Shown here one piece after another: positions 26,225 to 35,138 of a stretch of DNA of 64,000 nt. A program made the translations under genes and the position numbers. Origin of the DNA: Saprospiraceae bacterium (GTDB lineage: Bacteria > Bacteroidota > Bacteroidia > Chitinophagales > Saprospiraceae); contig JALHLK010000006.1 of assembly GCA_022844565.1 (NCBI GenBank), positions 108,004 to 172,003 of the forward strand, in the 5' to 3' direction. Numbering within the stretch: position 1 is the stretch's first letter; the number at the start of each line of letters is the position of its first letter. A model generated the notes under the pieces. It saw nothing but the letters and a program-made list of their open reading frames with translations. It did no database searches and was not told the DNA's origin.

Positions 26225-26545
26225 ATGTTTTACAACCTCCGTAAGGTGGGACTTTTACCACAAAACTTTATTTGAAAAACTAATGTTTGATTGACCACAA
26301 AACTGTCTTCGGAATACGAAACCCAGCCTTTTGGGTATGTGCGGTCACCACCACTGCTTATCTGTCTGTCGAGGCTTGTATGTCTTGTTTTGCTTACTCT
26401 CATTTGTCTTTTTGTCGTGTGGTGGGGCATTTTTAAAAATTTCTTTTTCTTTTGGGTCGGCTTTGCAATCTATTAAAAACTTTGGATATGTGTCAGCTTC
26501 ACGAAAGGTCGTGACAAGTCGTGCGGTTTTTAATTGAGCTTGCAA
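26225..26545. repeat. decayed cassette-type intergenic repeat downstream of the reverse transcriptase gene
   Basis: The stretch at 26229-26345 contains the AAAACTTTATTTGAAAAACT and GAATACGAAACCCAGCC blocks seen in attC-like sites at 35030-35110, with partly pairing outer arms (CCGTAAGGTGGG and CCCAGCCTTTTGGG). The frames open across 26230-26545 read as low-quality translation of this repeat, so I call no gene. Together with 26018-26228, which shows only AT-rich sequence and the direct repeat, this explains the gap. Confidence 0.4.
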
Positions 26546-26555
26546 AATGGGTTGG

Positions 26556-28097
26556 CTATTTAATTAGTTTGTTCAAAATATTCCAATGTCTTTTTGTTTG
26601 TTGTTTGATTTTATTGTTAACCATTATATTAGATGCCTTGTAAGCATAAGATAGGAAATTACCCCAATTATATGACTCTATTTTTTTAAATTTCTTTTCA
26701 ACTTTATTCCATACATATTTTTTATATCTTTTTGCTCCTTTGTAAGAAAACTTTCTAAATATTCTTCGTTTAAAAATAATGCCTTTCTCAGGATTAAACT
26801 TTCTGCTTGAAAAATTTTTCGCTCTTGCAATTGCACGCTTCATTTTCCTATAATAGCCAGAAATACTTGCTGATTTTAGCAAAACGTGACTTCCATCAAA
26901 CTCAAAACCAAGATAAATGAAGTTTTTATTCCAATTAATGCAGTCTTTGAATTCCTGACCACAAAGTAGTTTATTTTCAACACGCTTAAATTGAAAAATT
27001 TGTGTTTTGTCTTCATTAATTTCTAATTTGTAGTTTTTTATTTTGTCATATACATGTTGTAGTAATTCTTCTTTAACTTCACTCGGGCAAATTACAACCA
27101 TATCATCTGAATATCTGCGATAGATACCGTCTCTGGCTGAAATAAATTTATTCAAAAGTGTATCGAAGTGCAATAAATAAATATTTGCTAATACAGAACT
27201 TATAGGTGAGCCTTGCGGAATACCAAAATCTCTATATACTTCAATATCGTCAATAATTCTTGTCTTTGAAGGTTGAAGAAGTTTACCTTTTACTTTAAAA
27301 AATTCTTTCTCTTTACAAAATGCGATAGCGTCTTGATTCCGTAAATACTTTATTTTATCAACCTTCTTTTGTTTTATTTGTAATGGTTCGCCAAGTTTAT
27401 TTGTTTTCCTAGTATATATTTTGTCTTTGAACTCTTCGAAAATATCTACAATATCTACATGGCTAAACCTTGTTATATTTTTAAAAACATTAAAATGGTC
27501 AATTGGTAATTTTTCTACTCCTAAAACATCAGCCCAAACCTCTCGGAGTTTTTTGTGATTAAGCTTATCAAAGAAACTTGAAATATCAAAAGCAATTACA
27601 GTAAACTCTTCTTCTTTATAATTCAAGATATATTTAAAAATATCATTAGCAAAATCAATATTGCATTTATTTGAACCATCAATTTTTGATGGATTAATAG
27701 GAACAGAACGATATGCGGTCACTACCTCATCAATGCCATTTTCTTTTATTTTGTCTTCATAAGCATCAGAGAGTAACATTGCATAGTAACTAAATATCAA
27801 TGAATCCATGTGGCTGGCATAAAATAGTTCCCTTTCTTTTTTTGATGGATTTCTAAGTACTTTTTTTTCAGATAGCTGGCTCATAATTGCGGTTCCGTCA
27901 TCCTTTGAATAGGACTTCCTGAATTTTTTAACCTTGGATTTCTTATGGATAAAAGGTAAGAAAGAATGCTTGGCAATTTTTTCAGGGTTGGTGATATAAG
28001 GTTCAATCCATTTGAAACGGTCACGATTGTCTAAGGGCAATCCTATGTGAGGATACCTTTTAATTTTAAACCAATCTTTCTTTTTCTTTACTTCCAT
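26556..28097 (-). CDS. stand-alone reverse transcriptase, defence type (DRT2-like?)
   Basis: The 513-residue protein has the reverse transcriptase core in order: motif A as AFDISSFFDKLNHKKL (about residue 171), a long insert (KIKYLRNQDAIAFC), GIPQGSPISSVLANIYL (about 292-308), the catalytic RRYSDDMVVI (about 325-334), NEDKTQIF and YLGFEFDG. It lacks group II intron maturase and endonuclease domains and the retron VTG motif. The architecture fits the UG/DRT antiviral class; I think DRT2 is the closest, but that is recollection of the family, not proof. The directly upstream 420 bases are non-coding and structured, as expected for a DRT template RNA. It lies next to a type I restriction system. 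Confidence 0.85.
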   Translation of the reverse strand: MEVKKKKDWFKIKRYPHIGLPLDNRDRFKWIEPYITNPEKIAKHSFLPFIHKKSKVKKFRKSYSKDDGTAIMSQLSEKKVLRNPSKKERELFYASHMDSLIFSYYAMLLSDAYEDKIKENGIDEVVTAYRSVPINPSKIDGSNKCNIDFANDIFKYILNYKEEEFTVIAFDISSFFDKLNHKKLREVWADVLGVEKLPIDHFNVFKNITRFSHVDIVDIFEEFKDKIYTRKTNKLGEPLQIKQKKVDKIKYLRNQDAIAFCKEKEFFKVKGKLLQPSKTRIIDDIEVYRDFGIPQGSPISSVLANIYLLHFDTLLNKFISARDGIYRRYSDDMVVICPSEVKEELLQHVYDKIKNYKLEINEDKTQIFQFKRVENKLLCGQEFKDCINWNKNFIYLGFEFDGSHVLLKSASISGYYRKMKRAIARAKNFSSRKFNPEKGIIFKRRIFRKFSYKGAKRYKKYVWNKVEKKFKKIESYNWGNFLSYAYKASNIMVNNKIKQQTKRHWNILNKLIK

Positions 28098-28113
28098 TTT
28101 ATTTAAAAAAAGA

Positions 28114-28488
28114 GTGAGCAGCGAAGACCCAATGCGAAGCTATTTGCTTTTAGAATTAGTTACCTAATTCCCGAAATGTGCATGCTTTTACAGCTCGTAC
28201 TTACTTTTTAGTAAATAGTTGCTGCTCCGACTCAAGCTGGGTAGCGAAATATTAATCGTATATTTGCTTATAAATTCAATTATGAACTTAAAGAAACATC
28301 CAATCCTAAAGGTCTTCTCAACAGTTGTTACACTGGTGGGTCAGCTTATTGCTTTATCTAGAAGTGAAATAAATTCATCTATTAATTGCAAATGTGAAAT
28401 ACCTTAGCCCCAACCGTTTTTCAAGTTGGGCGTGACAAGATTTTCATCTATACCATAAAACGCACACTTCAGCTCTTCGACTGCTCAC
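28114..28488 (-). ncRNA. candidate structured RNA partner of the reverse transcriptase
   Basis: The gap between hsdS and the RT gene is closed by a long-range inverted repeat: GTGAGCAGCGAAGA at 28114-28127 pairs with TCTTCGACTGCTCAC at 28474-28488 (one bulge). Inside are perfect local hairpins: GAATTAG-TTAC-CTAATTC (28154-28171), a TTACT/AGTAA stem near 28201-28214, and CCCAAC/GTTGGG around 28409-28430. It lies just 5' of the RT gene on the same strand, the position of the template RNA in DRT2 and DRT9 loci. No minus-strand ORF of any length fills it. The RNA call is inferred. Confidence 0.5.
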
Positions 28489-28518
28489 AATGTCAGTTGT
28501 TTTTCATTTGTTTTATTT

Positions 28519-30003
28519 TTAATTATTTACTTCTTCCATTTCCTTCACCTCAAATGCCTGATGCAACAATGCTTTTAGCAATTGTTCTGTGGCTTGTTGG
28601 TTTGCGATGATGTGTTCTTTTAATTGCTTTGTTTTGGCCAATTGCTTCTCTATTTCGGATACGATGCTTTTTTGTTCGGATAACGGGGGAAGGGGGATTC
28701 TTAAATTTTCTATTTGAGGCAAACTCAGAACAGGCCTTCCAATTCCATAAACCGATTCCTTTAAGTCAGTACTAGTACCGATTGGACTTTGAAAACAGTA
28801 ATGAATGAATTTTCCAATTCTTATGTCTACAAGTTTAGTTAACGCAACTGATTGACTAACATAAGATTCTGGAATTACAAAATCGATATACGCACATTTG
28901 CCAACATTACCTCCTGTTATTGTTGTAAGTAAATCACCTTGTTCAACTAGGCTTCTTTTGCCTTCGATTTTCTCTGGCAGTTTAACTTTGATAGTGTCCT
29001 TAAGTACAACAGAATTTGTTTTGATTTCTCCTGATCGTATAAAGTGTGCACCTTCCTTCGAGTAAAATTTAGACCAGTCCCTTGAACCACTAGTTATATA
29101 TTTACTGATTTCACCCAACCGACACCACACCCAATTTTCAGGAATTTCAAATGGAATTTCTTCGGGTTTGATGGGTGGCAATAGTTTTTCTTTTTTGCCA
29201 GATTTGGCTTTCTCGGCTTTGATGCGTTTGAGTAGTTCGCTGGCATGTTCGTCTTTTGGGTCTTGCTTTACCAATTTTCCTTGTACGGCTTCTTGTAAAA
29301 TGGCTTGGTTTAGGTTAGAGATTTGGGAGAGTTGGTTTTCAAAACTATCAGATAAATCAATGTAGCTATTCTTGTACTTGTAAATTCGTTCAACATCTTC
29401 AAGCACTTCAGGAATAAAGAAATTATTGTCAATGCCTTTGCCTTGTTCAATTGCTTCCAAGAAATCAACTATTTTCTTTTGAATTTTTGGGTCAGGAACT
29501 ACGATTGAAGCATTATTAATTACTGTTTGACTAATGTTCGGCTGTGCTCCGCCTTTGCCAATAGCTATAAATTCAATACGTTGTTGTTTGAAATACCAAA
29601 ACAAGAAATCTTTTGAAATGTCAACTTTCGGAAAAATTGCACAGACCGCTTGATTTGTTGTTGCATCAAAATCTAAAACACCAGTCTTGCCAATGTTTGC
29701 ACCATACATTGCAACTAACAAAGTGCCTTTAGGAAAAAGTTTTGCAGATGAGTTTTTTAAACCTGATGCTGTAATGTATTCATCACAATTTGTAATAATG
29801 CCATCTTTTAATTCGCCTGATTTTACCCAAGGAATATCACCGTTATAATATTCTATCATTCCACGGTTTGGAGTGCCACCGCTTGAAGTATCGGCAATGT
29901 CGGAGATTTTAAGTACAGGAAAATTATCCTGCAAATGCTTAAAAATCATTTTGGCAGCCAATACAGAAGGATGTACTTTTTTGAATAGTTCTAATATTGT
30001 CAT
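28519..30003 (-). CDS. hsdS: type I restriction enzyme specificity subunit
   Basis: HsdS reads the DNA target and bridges the methylase and nuclease subunits. Two target recognition domains are visible: residues about 30-210 (KISDIADTSSGGTPNR opening, GNIPWVKSGEL-type loop as GDIPWVKSGELKDG) and about 285-475 (NWVWCRLGEISKYITSGSRD opening, IPLPPLSEQKSIVSEIEKQL closing helix). A central helical spacer (NLNQAILQEAVQGKLVKQ) separates them. Length 494 is normal. It overlaps hsdM by four bases (ATGA). Confidence 0.95.
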   Translation of the reverse strand: MTILELFKKVHPSVLAAKMIFKHLQDNFPVLKISDIADTSSGGTPNRGMIEYYNGDIPWVKSGELKDGIITNCDEYITASGLKNSSAKLFPKGTLLVAMYGANIGKTGVLDFDATTNQAVCAIFPKVDISKDFLFWYFKQQRIEFIAIGKGGAQPNISQTVINNASIVVPDPKIQKKIVDFLEAIEQGKGIDNNFFIPEVLEDVERIYKYKNSYIDLSDSFENQLSQISNLNQAILQEAVQGKLVKQDPKDEHASELLKRIKAEKAKSGKKEKLLPPIKPEEIPFEIPENWVWCRLGEISKYITSGSRDWSKFYSKEGAHFIRSGEIKTNSVVLKDTIKVKLPEKIEGKRSLVEQGDLLTTITGGNVGKCAYIDFVIPESYVSQSVALTKLVDIRIGKFIHYCFQSPIGTSTDLKESVYGIGRPVLSLPQIENLRIPLPPLSEQKSIVSEIEKQLAKTKQLKEHIIANQQATEQLLKALLHQAFEVKEMEEVNN

Positions 30004-31427
30004 TTAGCCAAATCGTTTTCAAGTTCTTGAATAATAGAACTTACTTTATTGTTTTCTGTTTTTAGGATGCTTAAAATTTTACCAATGTTTAAATCAACTT
30101 CTTCTACAACTTTATTCGGGTTTTTAATATCCAAATCATAATTGCGTTCAATGATTGTATCTATGGAAACTTTCCAACACACTTCGCTTTCCTCTCTTTT
30201 TTTCCACCATTTTTTTATGGTATCAAATTCTTCAATACGGATTGGTTTTGTTTTGTTGTAGGCTTTTGCACCTTCGGGCAAAGTATGTTCATAATACCAA
30301 ATGTCTTTGGTCTTTTTGCCTTTTTCAAAAAATATCAAGTTGGTGTTTACGGTGGCATAAGGTGCAAAGACAGATTGTGGTAACCTTACAATGGTATGCA
30401 CATTACAATCTTCTAGCAATTTTTGCCTTACACGTTGTTTTACGCCATCACCTGTTAAACTGCCATCGGGCAATACAATTCCTGCTCGTCCGCCATCTTT
30501 TAGCAGTTGAATAAACAAAATTAAAAACAAGTCTGCACTTTCTTTAGTGCGGTAGTTCAAAGGAAAATTTGTTTCCATTCCATCACCAACCACACCACCA
30601 AATGGAGGATTGGCCACAATAATATCAACTTTGTCGGCTTGGCGTAATGAAGTGAGTTCACGGCTTAGTGCATCGGTATTTAGTATTTGTGGCACTTCAA
30701 TGTCATGTGTTATCAAGTTTACCACACTTAACATAAAAGGCAAAGGCTTTAACTCTGTGCCTGTGATGGTTTCTTGTAAGGTTTTGCGGTCAGCCAAATT
30801 TTTTACTTGCTTTCCCAAATGTTCAATGGCACAAACCAAAAAACCTGCTGTGCCACAAGCTGGGTCAATAATTTTTTCGCCCAATTTTGGATTTACCATA
30901 TCAATGATAAACTGCGTTACGGCTCTTGGGGTATAAAATTCGCCAGTGTCTTTTTTGGTGGCAAGTCCTTGTAAAATGTCTTCGTAAATGGCATTGAAAA
31001 CGTGATGCTCTTTACTGCTGTTAAAATCAATTTCGTTTAGCTTGTTAATGGCTTGACGGAACGTGGTTCCGCTTTTCATATAATTATTAGTGCCGTCAAA
31101 AATATTACGAATGATAACGCCCAAACGGTTGTCGGTAGTAACTGGCAATTCTTTTAATTGAGGAAACAGTTTGTTGTTGATGAACTGAATTAATTCATCG
31201 CCTGTAATACCTTCGTCATTTTCTGCCCAATTACGCCACTGCAATTCCGTTGGTATTGGTGATTTATATTTTCTATCAAGAATTTCTCTTTCCTTGTCTT
31301 TATCGTCAAATAGTTTTAAAAAAATCATCCAGCCCAATTGTTCGATGCGTTGTGCATCGCCACTCAAACCAGGGTCTTTTCTAAAAATATCTCTAATTGA
31401 TTTTATTACTCCGCCTATGTTGCTCAT
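30000..31427 (-). CDS. hsdM: type I restriction-modification DNA methyltransferase subunit
   Basis: HsdM makes N6-methyladenine at the site chosen by HsdS. It has an N-terminal helical domain, the SAM-binding motif DPACGTAGFLV (about residue 186) and the catalytic NPPFGG (about residue 272), the gamma-type order of the family. Length is 475. It starts three bases after hsdR and overlaps hsdS by four, so the three subunits form one operon in the order R-M-S. Confidence 0.96.
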   Translation of the reverse strand: MSNIGGVIKSIRDIFRKDPGLSGDAQRIEQLGWMIFLKLFDDKDKEREILDRKYKSPIPTELQWRNWAENDEGITGDELIQFINNKLFPQLKELPVTTDNRLGVIIRNIFDGTNNYMKSGTTFRQAINKLNEIDFNSSKEHHVFNAIYEDILQGLATKKDTGEFYTPRAVTQFIIDMVNPKLGEKIIDPACGTAGFLVCAIEHLGKQVKNLADRKTLQETITGTELKPLPFMLSVVNLITHDIEVPQILNTDALSRELTSLRQADKVDIIVANPPFGGVVGDGMETNFPLNYRTKESADLFLILFIQLLKDGGRAGIVLPDGSLTGDGVKQRVRQKLLEDCNVHTIVRLPQSVFAPYATVNTNLIFFEKGKKTKDIWYYEHTLPEGAKAYNKTKPIRIEEFDTIKKWWKKREESEVCWKVSIDTIIERNYDLDIKNPNKVVEEVDLNIGKILSILKTENNKVSSIIQELENDLAK

Positions 31428-31430
31428 TTA

Positions 31431-33824
31431 TTATGCTACTATATAAAGTTCGATTTCTAATTCTTTAATGGCTTTGTCGTATTCTTCACGACTACCAAAT
31501 ACTTTTATGATTTCAGTTACTGATCCAAAATCGCTTATTGGTGGTACAGTTAAAATTTGAATGTTCTCCATATTTTCAATGCCTTGATCGGCATATTTGT
31601 CTAACAGTGCTTCCAAAATATTTCTTGCTTGGTCCCCATATTTTGTAAAATAGTTGCGTTTTTTCACATCGTTGGCTCTTTCTTTTCTTGTCATAGGAGG
31701 TTGATCATATGCTACATGACAGATTAAATCAAACAAATCTACCTGCTTGTCCACAGCTTCATACAATGCTCCCACCATTATGCCCTGTTCCTGAAGTTCT
31801 GCAATGATGGCCTCTTTGCGGTCTGAGTTTTTCCACTTATTGAGAAAATCATCTAAGGAAGCAAACTGTTCTTTGATGATTTTTTTGGTGTGGTCTTTCA
31901 AACTTGTAGTGATTGGTCGACCGTGTTGGTCAAAATGTAATTCTCGGCTGATCAAAATCGAAACATCTACACCGTTTACATACACCTTTTCTCTAGGTTC
32001 ACTTGCAAAAATAGGTGGGTAGTCTACATCAGGATAGCGTATGGTAGGCGGAGAAATATCAATTTCTTCTCCTGTTTCAATGTCGATGATGGGTTCGGTA
32101 TTTTGCTCTTCTTCATCCACAATGCCGCTTAAGTCGGTATCTTGAGCAACGGGTTTTACTCTTATCGGGTCTCCGTCAAATTGCGGGTCGGCAAAAAGGT
32201 CTGTTGCATTTCTAAAATCCAAAATTGTGAAATACAACTTGCCGTATTCTTCATTGATTCGTGTTCCTCTACCAATGATTTGTTTAAACTTGGTCATTGA
32301 ATTGATGTTGCTGTCCAACACAATGACTTTGCAAGTTTGAGCATCTACACCAGTTGTCATCAATTCAGATGTAGTTGCAATGACGGGATATCTTTCTTCT
32401 GGACTAATGAAGTTGTCCAACTCCCTTTTCCCTTCGTCATTGTCGCCTGTAATCTGCATAATGTATTTATAGTTCTCTGCAACTAAGTCAGGGTTTTGTT
32501 TGGCTAATTCGGATCGCATTCTTTCTGCATGGTCTATGTCTACACAAAACACAATCGTTTTTGCAAAGCGGTCATAACCTTTTAGAAATTCGGTTATTTT
32601 TTTGGCAACCAGCTCAGTTCGTTCTTCAATTACCAAGCTTTTATCAAAGTCTTTTCTGTTATAAATGCGATCTTCAACTTCATTGCCATCTTTGTCCGTT
32701 TTGCCTTGGTCTGGTCGCCATCCTTCGGCATCTATATTGAGTGCAACCCTTATAACGCGGTAAGGAGCAAGAAAACCATCATCTATTCCTTGCCTTAAAG
32801 AGTATGTGTATACAGGGTCACCAAAATATTCGGTATTGCTTGCTTCGTTGGTTTCTTTGGGTGTTGCAGTTAGACCAATATGCGTAGCATTTTGAAAATA
32901 GGTTAAAATCTCTCTCCAGCTGCTGTCTTCTTTTGCACTTCCTCTGTGGCACTCGTCAATGACAATGAGGTCAAAAAATTCTCTTGAAAACTGTTTGTAG
33001 ACATTGGCTGCTTCATCTGTTCCTGAAAGGCCTTGATAAAGCGCTAAGTAAATTTCATAACTTTTGTCTATTTGCCGGTGTTTTACCACCGTCATTTTAT
33101 CCTTAAAATGTTTGAAATCGCCTCTCCGTGTCTGGTCAATCAAAGCGGTACGGTCAGCTAAAAACAGAATGCGTTTTTTTGCTCCACTTTTCCAAAGTCG
33201 ATGTATGATTTGAAAAGCGGTGTATGTTTTACCTGTACCTGTTGCCATAACAAGCAGAATTCTATTCTGTCCTTTGGCTATGGCTTCAACGGTTCTGTTT
33301 ACCGCAATTTGTTGATAATATCTAGGTTTGCGATTTGTTCCGTCAAAATAATAGTCCTGCGACACTATTCTTTCCGCTTCGGGAGTCTCAATGCCTTTAT
33401 ACTTTTTGTATTTCTGCCAAAGTTGATGGGGTGTAGGGAAGTCGTCTAAACCTATTTCACTTTCTATGTTACCATCTGTCGCTGTGCGGTCGTGAAAAAG
33501 AAATCCGTCACCATTGCTGCTGAAGACGCAAGGAATATCAAGTATTTTGGCATAGTCCAAACCTTGTTGTATTCCCGCTCTTATCGAATGGTTGTTGTCT
33601 TTAGCTTCTATGATTGCAATCGGAATATTCGGTTTGTAGTACAAAATATAGTCTGCCCGTTTCCTCGTACCTCTTGCTGTGATTTTCCCTCTTACATAAA
33701 TCTTACCATCCGTAAAAGAAACCTCCTCCAATACCTGCACGTGTTTGTCCCATCCCGCTTTTTCTAAAGCAGGAGTGATAAACTTGGTACAAATATCTCT
33801 TTCTGAAAGGGTCTTTTTATCCAT
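31431..33824 (-). CDS. hsdR: type I restriction enzyme endonuclease/translocase subunit
   Basis: HsdR moves DNA and cuts it after stalling. The N-terminal nuclease site includes AIIEAKD (about residues 70-76). The motor has Walker A as MATGTGKT (about 193-200), DECHRG (about 290), GLTATPKE and the helicase C motif IIGRGTRI. The C-terminal domain resembles the EcoEI R_C type. Length 797 suits the shorter HsdR branch. The start at 33824 is supported by the same ATG context in the duplicated remnant at 26017. The gene is intact and leads the hsdRMS operon. Confidence 0.96.
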   Translation of the reverse strand: MDKKTLSERDICTKFITPALEKAGWDKHVQVLEEVSFTDGKIYVRGKITARGTRKRADYILYYKPNIPIAIIEAKDNNHSIRAGIQQGLDYAKILDIPCVFSSNGDGFLFHDRTATDGNIESEIGLDDFPTPHQLWQKYKKYKGIETPEAERIVSQDYYFDGTNRKPRYYQQIAVNRTVEAIAKGQNRILLVMATGTGKTYTAFQIIHRLWKSGAKKRILFLADRTALIDQTRRGDFKHFKDKMTVVKHRQIDKSYEIYLALYQGLSGTDEAANVYKQFSREFFDLIVIDECHRGSAKEDSSWREILTYFQNATHIGLTATPKETNEASNTEYFGDPVYTYSLRQGIDDGFLAPYRVIRVALNIDAEGWRPDQGKTDKDGNEVEDRIYNRKDFDKSLVIEERTELVAKKITEFLKGYDRFAKTIVFCVDIDHAERMRSELAKQNPDLVAENYKYIMQITGDNDEGKRELDNFISPEERYPVIATTSELMTTGVDAQTCKVIVLDSNINSMTKFKQIIGRGTRINEEYGKLYFTILDFRNATDLFADPQFDGDPIRVKPVAQDTDLSGIVDEEEQNTEPIIDIETGEEIDISPPTIRYPDVDYPPIFASEPREKVYVNGVDVSILISRELHFDQHGRPITTSLKDHTKKIIKEQFASLDDFLNKWKNSDRKEAIIAELQEQGIMVGALYEAVDKQVDLFDLICHVAYDQPPMTRKERANDVKKRNYFTKYGDQARNILEALLDKYADQGIENMENIQILTVPPISDFGSVTEIIKVFGSREEYDKAIKELEIELYIVA

Positions 33825-33885
33825 TACTTAATTTTCTAAATAAAGTGCTGCAAAATATGAATTTTAGATGATATTTTGGGGAAAG
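33796..33885. repeat. 90-base direct repeat, copy 2 (hsdR start and upstream region)
   Basis: Identical to 25989-26078. It includes a near-consensus -7 box (CATATTTTGC on the minus strand) and the hsdR start, so both copies carry the same promoter region. The two copies bracket 7.7 kb holding the RT gene and the hsdRMS operon. Confidence 0.9.
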
Positions 33886-33977
33886 AATTGGGTAATTTGG
33901 TTTTGGTAAGTTGTGTGCTGGGCGTATAATTTATTTTTCTGGTGGTGTCGTATGATTTTTTTGCGGATTGTTTGAAA

Positions 33978-34105
33978 CGTTTGCACCTACAAAAAGTTGG
34001 TGATTTCGAAGGACTAAACTTGTTTGCCAGCACTGAACTTGATACGAAGCACAAAGCTTTATTTAAGCACTGAACCCGCTTTTTTGCCAAACGCCTATTA
34101 GTGCC
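33978..34105 (-). repeat. attC-like site of cassette 3
   Basis: Read on the minus strand it starts GGCACTAATAGGCGTTTG, overlapping the TAA of the cassette gene, and ends GTGCAAACG|TTTCAAAC. The outer arms GCGTTTG and CAAACG pair, and the interior carries the blocks GGGTTCAGTGCTTAAATAAAG and TTCAGTGCTGGCAAAC. The first eight bases are the exact reverse complement of the cassette's own start tag (34998-35005). The sequence after the boundary, up to hsdR, holds no gene. Confidence 0.75.
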
Positions 34106-34991
34106 AGTGCTTCTTTCCATATTCTGTTAGGGTTGTGTCTATTGTTTCGTAAAATTTAATCTTATCAAAGTCCTTTGGCTTTTTTGTTAACGTGTCAAAG
34201 TCATTAATTCCTTCTAATATTTTATGTTTCAATAACTCGAATTGTTCTTTTCCTTCAAAGTCTTTAACAACCGAATAGTCAAAGTGCTTAACAACTAAAT
34301 AGTTTTTATATTTTGTCCCATAGCGTTTATAACTTTCAGTTTGCTTCATAAAATTGGCAAATCCACCATTGAAGTCGTATAGTTCAAAACCAAAATCAAT
34401 TGTGTTTATTGATTTCCCGAAGGTCATTCCAGCAATATTGTTATTAATCTCGTCTTCAATTTCATTTAAGTCGAAGTGGATTTTTTTCTTATCAACTTCT
34501 ATGGTTTCTGTCCTTCTGAAATTGAAACGTGTTGTTTCAAAGTGTTTGAAAACAATTTTTTTGTCAAGGATATTGTTAATCAGTAAAGAGTTTTCAGTTA
34601 AATATTTTTCATAGTCGTTAACTAAATCTGTCACAAAAAATCCTTTTGGCAAGGGAACATTTTCTGCTAAATACATTGCCAGAATTAATGAAGAGGTCAA
34701 TAATAGTTTTACCTTTTCTTGTTCCGTTGATTTTTCAAAAGTGTGTTTGTCAATATGTGTTGTTAAATGAGCACAGCCATTATAAATTGTGTCGGTCTGA
34801 CGTCCGTAATTGATTGTAGGTTTTACGTAAATGTCGAAACGAAAAAGTCCAACGCCTTTACCATAGTCTTTGCCTGAAATAAAGTCAAGAAAAATTCGTG
34901 AGGCTTCTTTTTCAAGATTCTCAAATTCTCGCTTTTCTTGGTCTTGATTTATTAAAAACCAACAGTTGTATGTCTGTTTCGTTGTCGTCAT
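34098..34991 (-). CDS. unrecognised 297-residue cassette protein
   Basis: I do not recognise the family. The protein is soluble and charged, starts MTTTKQTYNCWFLINQD, and has a central helical segment (VKLLLTSSLILAMYLAENVP) and a Lys-rich C-terminus ending KKHWH. No nuclease, NTPase or membrane motif stands out. The ATG at 34991 is 14 bases after the cassette boundary; the longer frame upstream reads through the attC-like repeat and is rejected. Its TAA overlaps the first bases of its own attC-like site, as in classic integron cassettes. The neighbouring cargo suggests a role in conflict or defence, without direct evidence. Confidence 0.8.
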   Translation of the reverse strand: MTTTKQTYNCWFLINQDQEKREFENLEKEASRIFLDFISGKDYGKGVGLFRFDIYVKPTINYGRQTDTIYNGCAHLTTHIDKHTFEKSTEQEKVKLLLTSSLILAMYLAENVPLPKGFFVTDLVNDYEKYLTENSLLINNILDKKIVFKHFETTRFNFRRTETIEVDKKKIHFDLNEIEDEINNNIAGMTFGKSINTIDFGFELYDFNGGFANFMKQTESYKRYGTKYKNYLVVKHFDYSVVKDFEGKEQFELLKHKILEGINDFDTLTKKPKDFDKIKFYETIDTTLTEYGKKHWH

Positions 34992-35005
34992 AGCATTGGC
35001 ACTAA

Positions 35006-35132
35006 CGTTTCTCATATTTGCGAAGGCGGGGATTTTTAGCACAAATGTTCATTTGAAAAACTGAACTTGAACCTTGCATTAAACTTTCATACAAGCACGA
35101 AACCCCCGCTTTTGCAAATATGAGTTGGGCGA
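35006..35132 (-). repeat. attC-like site of cassette 2
   Basis: The best-preserved site. Plus-strand arms at 35011-35031 and 35104-35124 pair at 19 of 21 positions (inner ends GGCGGGG and CCCCGC). On the minus strand it starts with TCGCCCAAC and ends GAAACG|TTAGTGCC. The start tag TTGGGCGA (35125-35132) is the exact reverse complement of TCGCCCAA at 37974-37981, the other end of the same cassette. It matches the integron RYYYAAC...GTTRRRY layout at both ends. Confidence 0.8.
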
Positions 35133-35138
35133 TCGCTC

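Noticed and set aside
26230..26545. Two or three overlapping open frames downstream of the RT gene
   Set aside because: The frames translate a cassette-type repeat, lack any domain pattern and have no start context. They are better explained as repeat sequence.
26556..28097. Group II intron or diversity-generating retroelement
   Set aside because: No maturase X or HNH domain, no intron RNA domain V after the gene, and no VR/TR repeat pair or Avd gene next to the RT. The four-helix-bundle gene at 19473 is 7 kb away and in another context.
28519..33824. hsdRMS operon as a fourth cassette
   Set aside because: The boundary at 33977/33978 is cassette-like, but I found no matching tag (GTTTGAAA on the minus strand) downstream of hsdS, and 150 gene-free bases precede hsdR.
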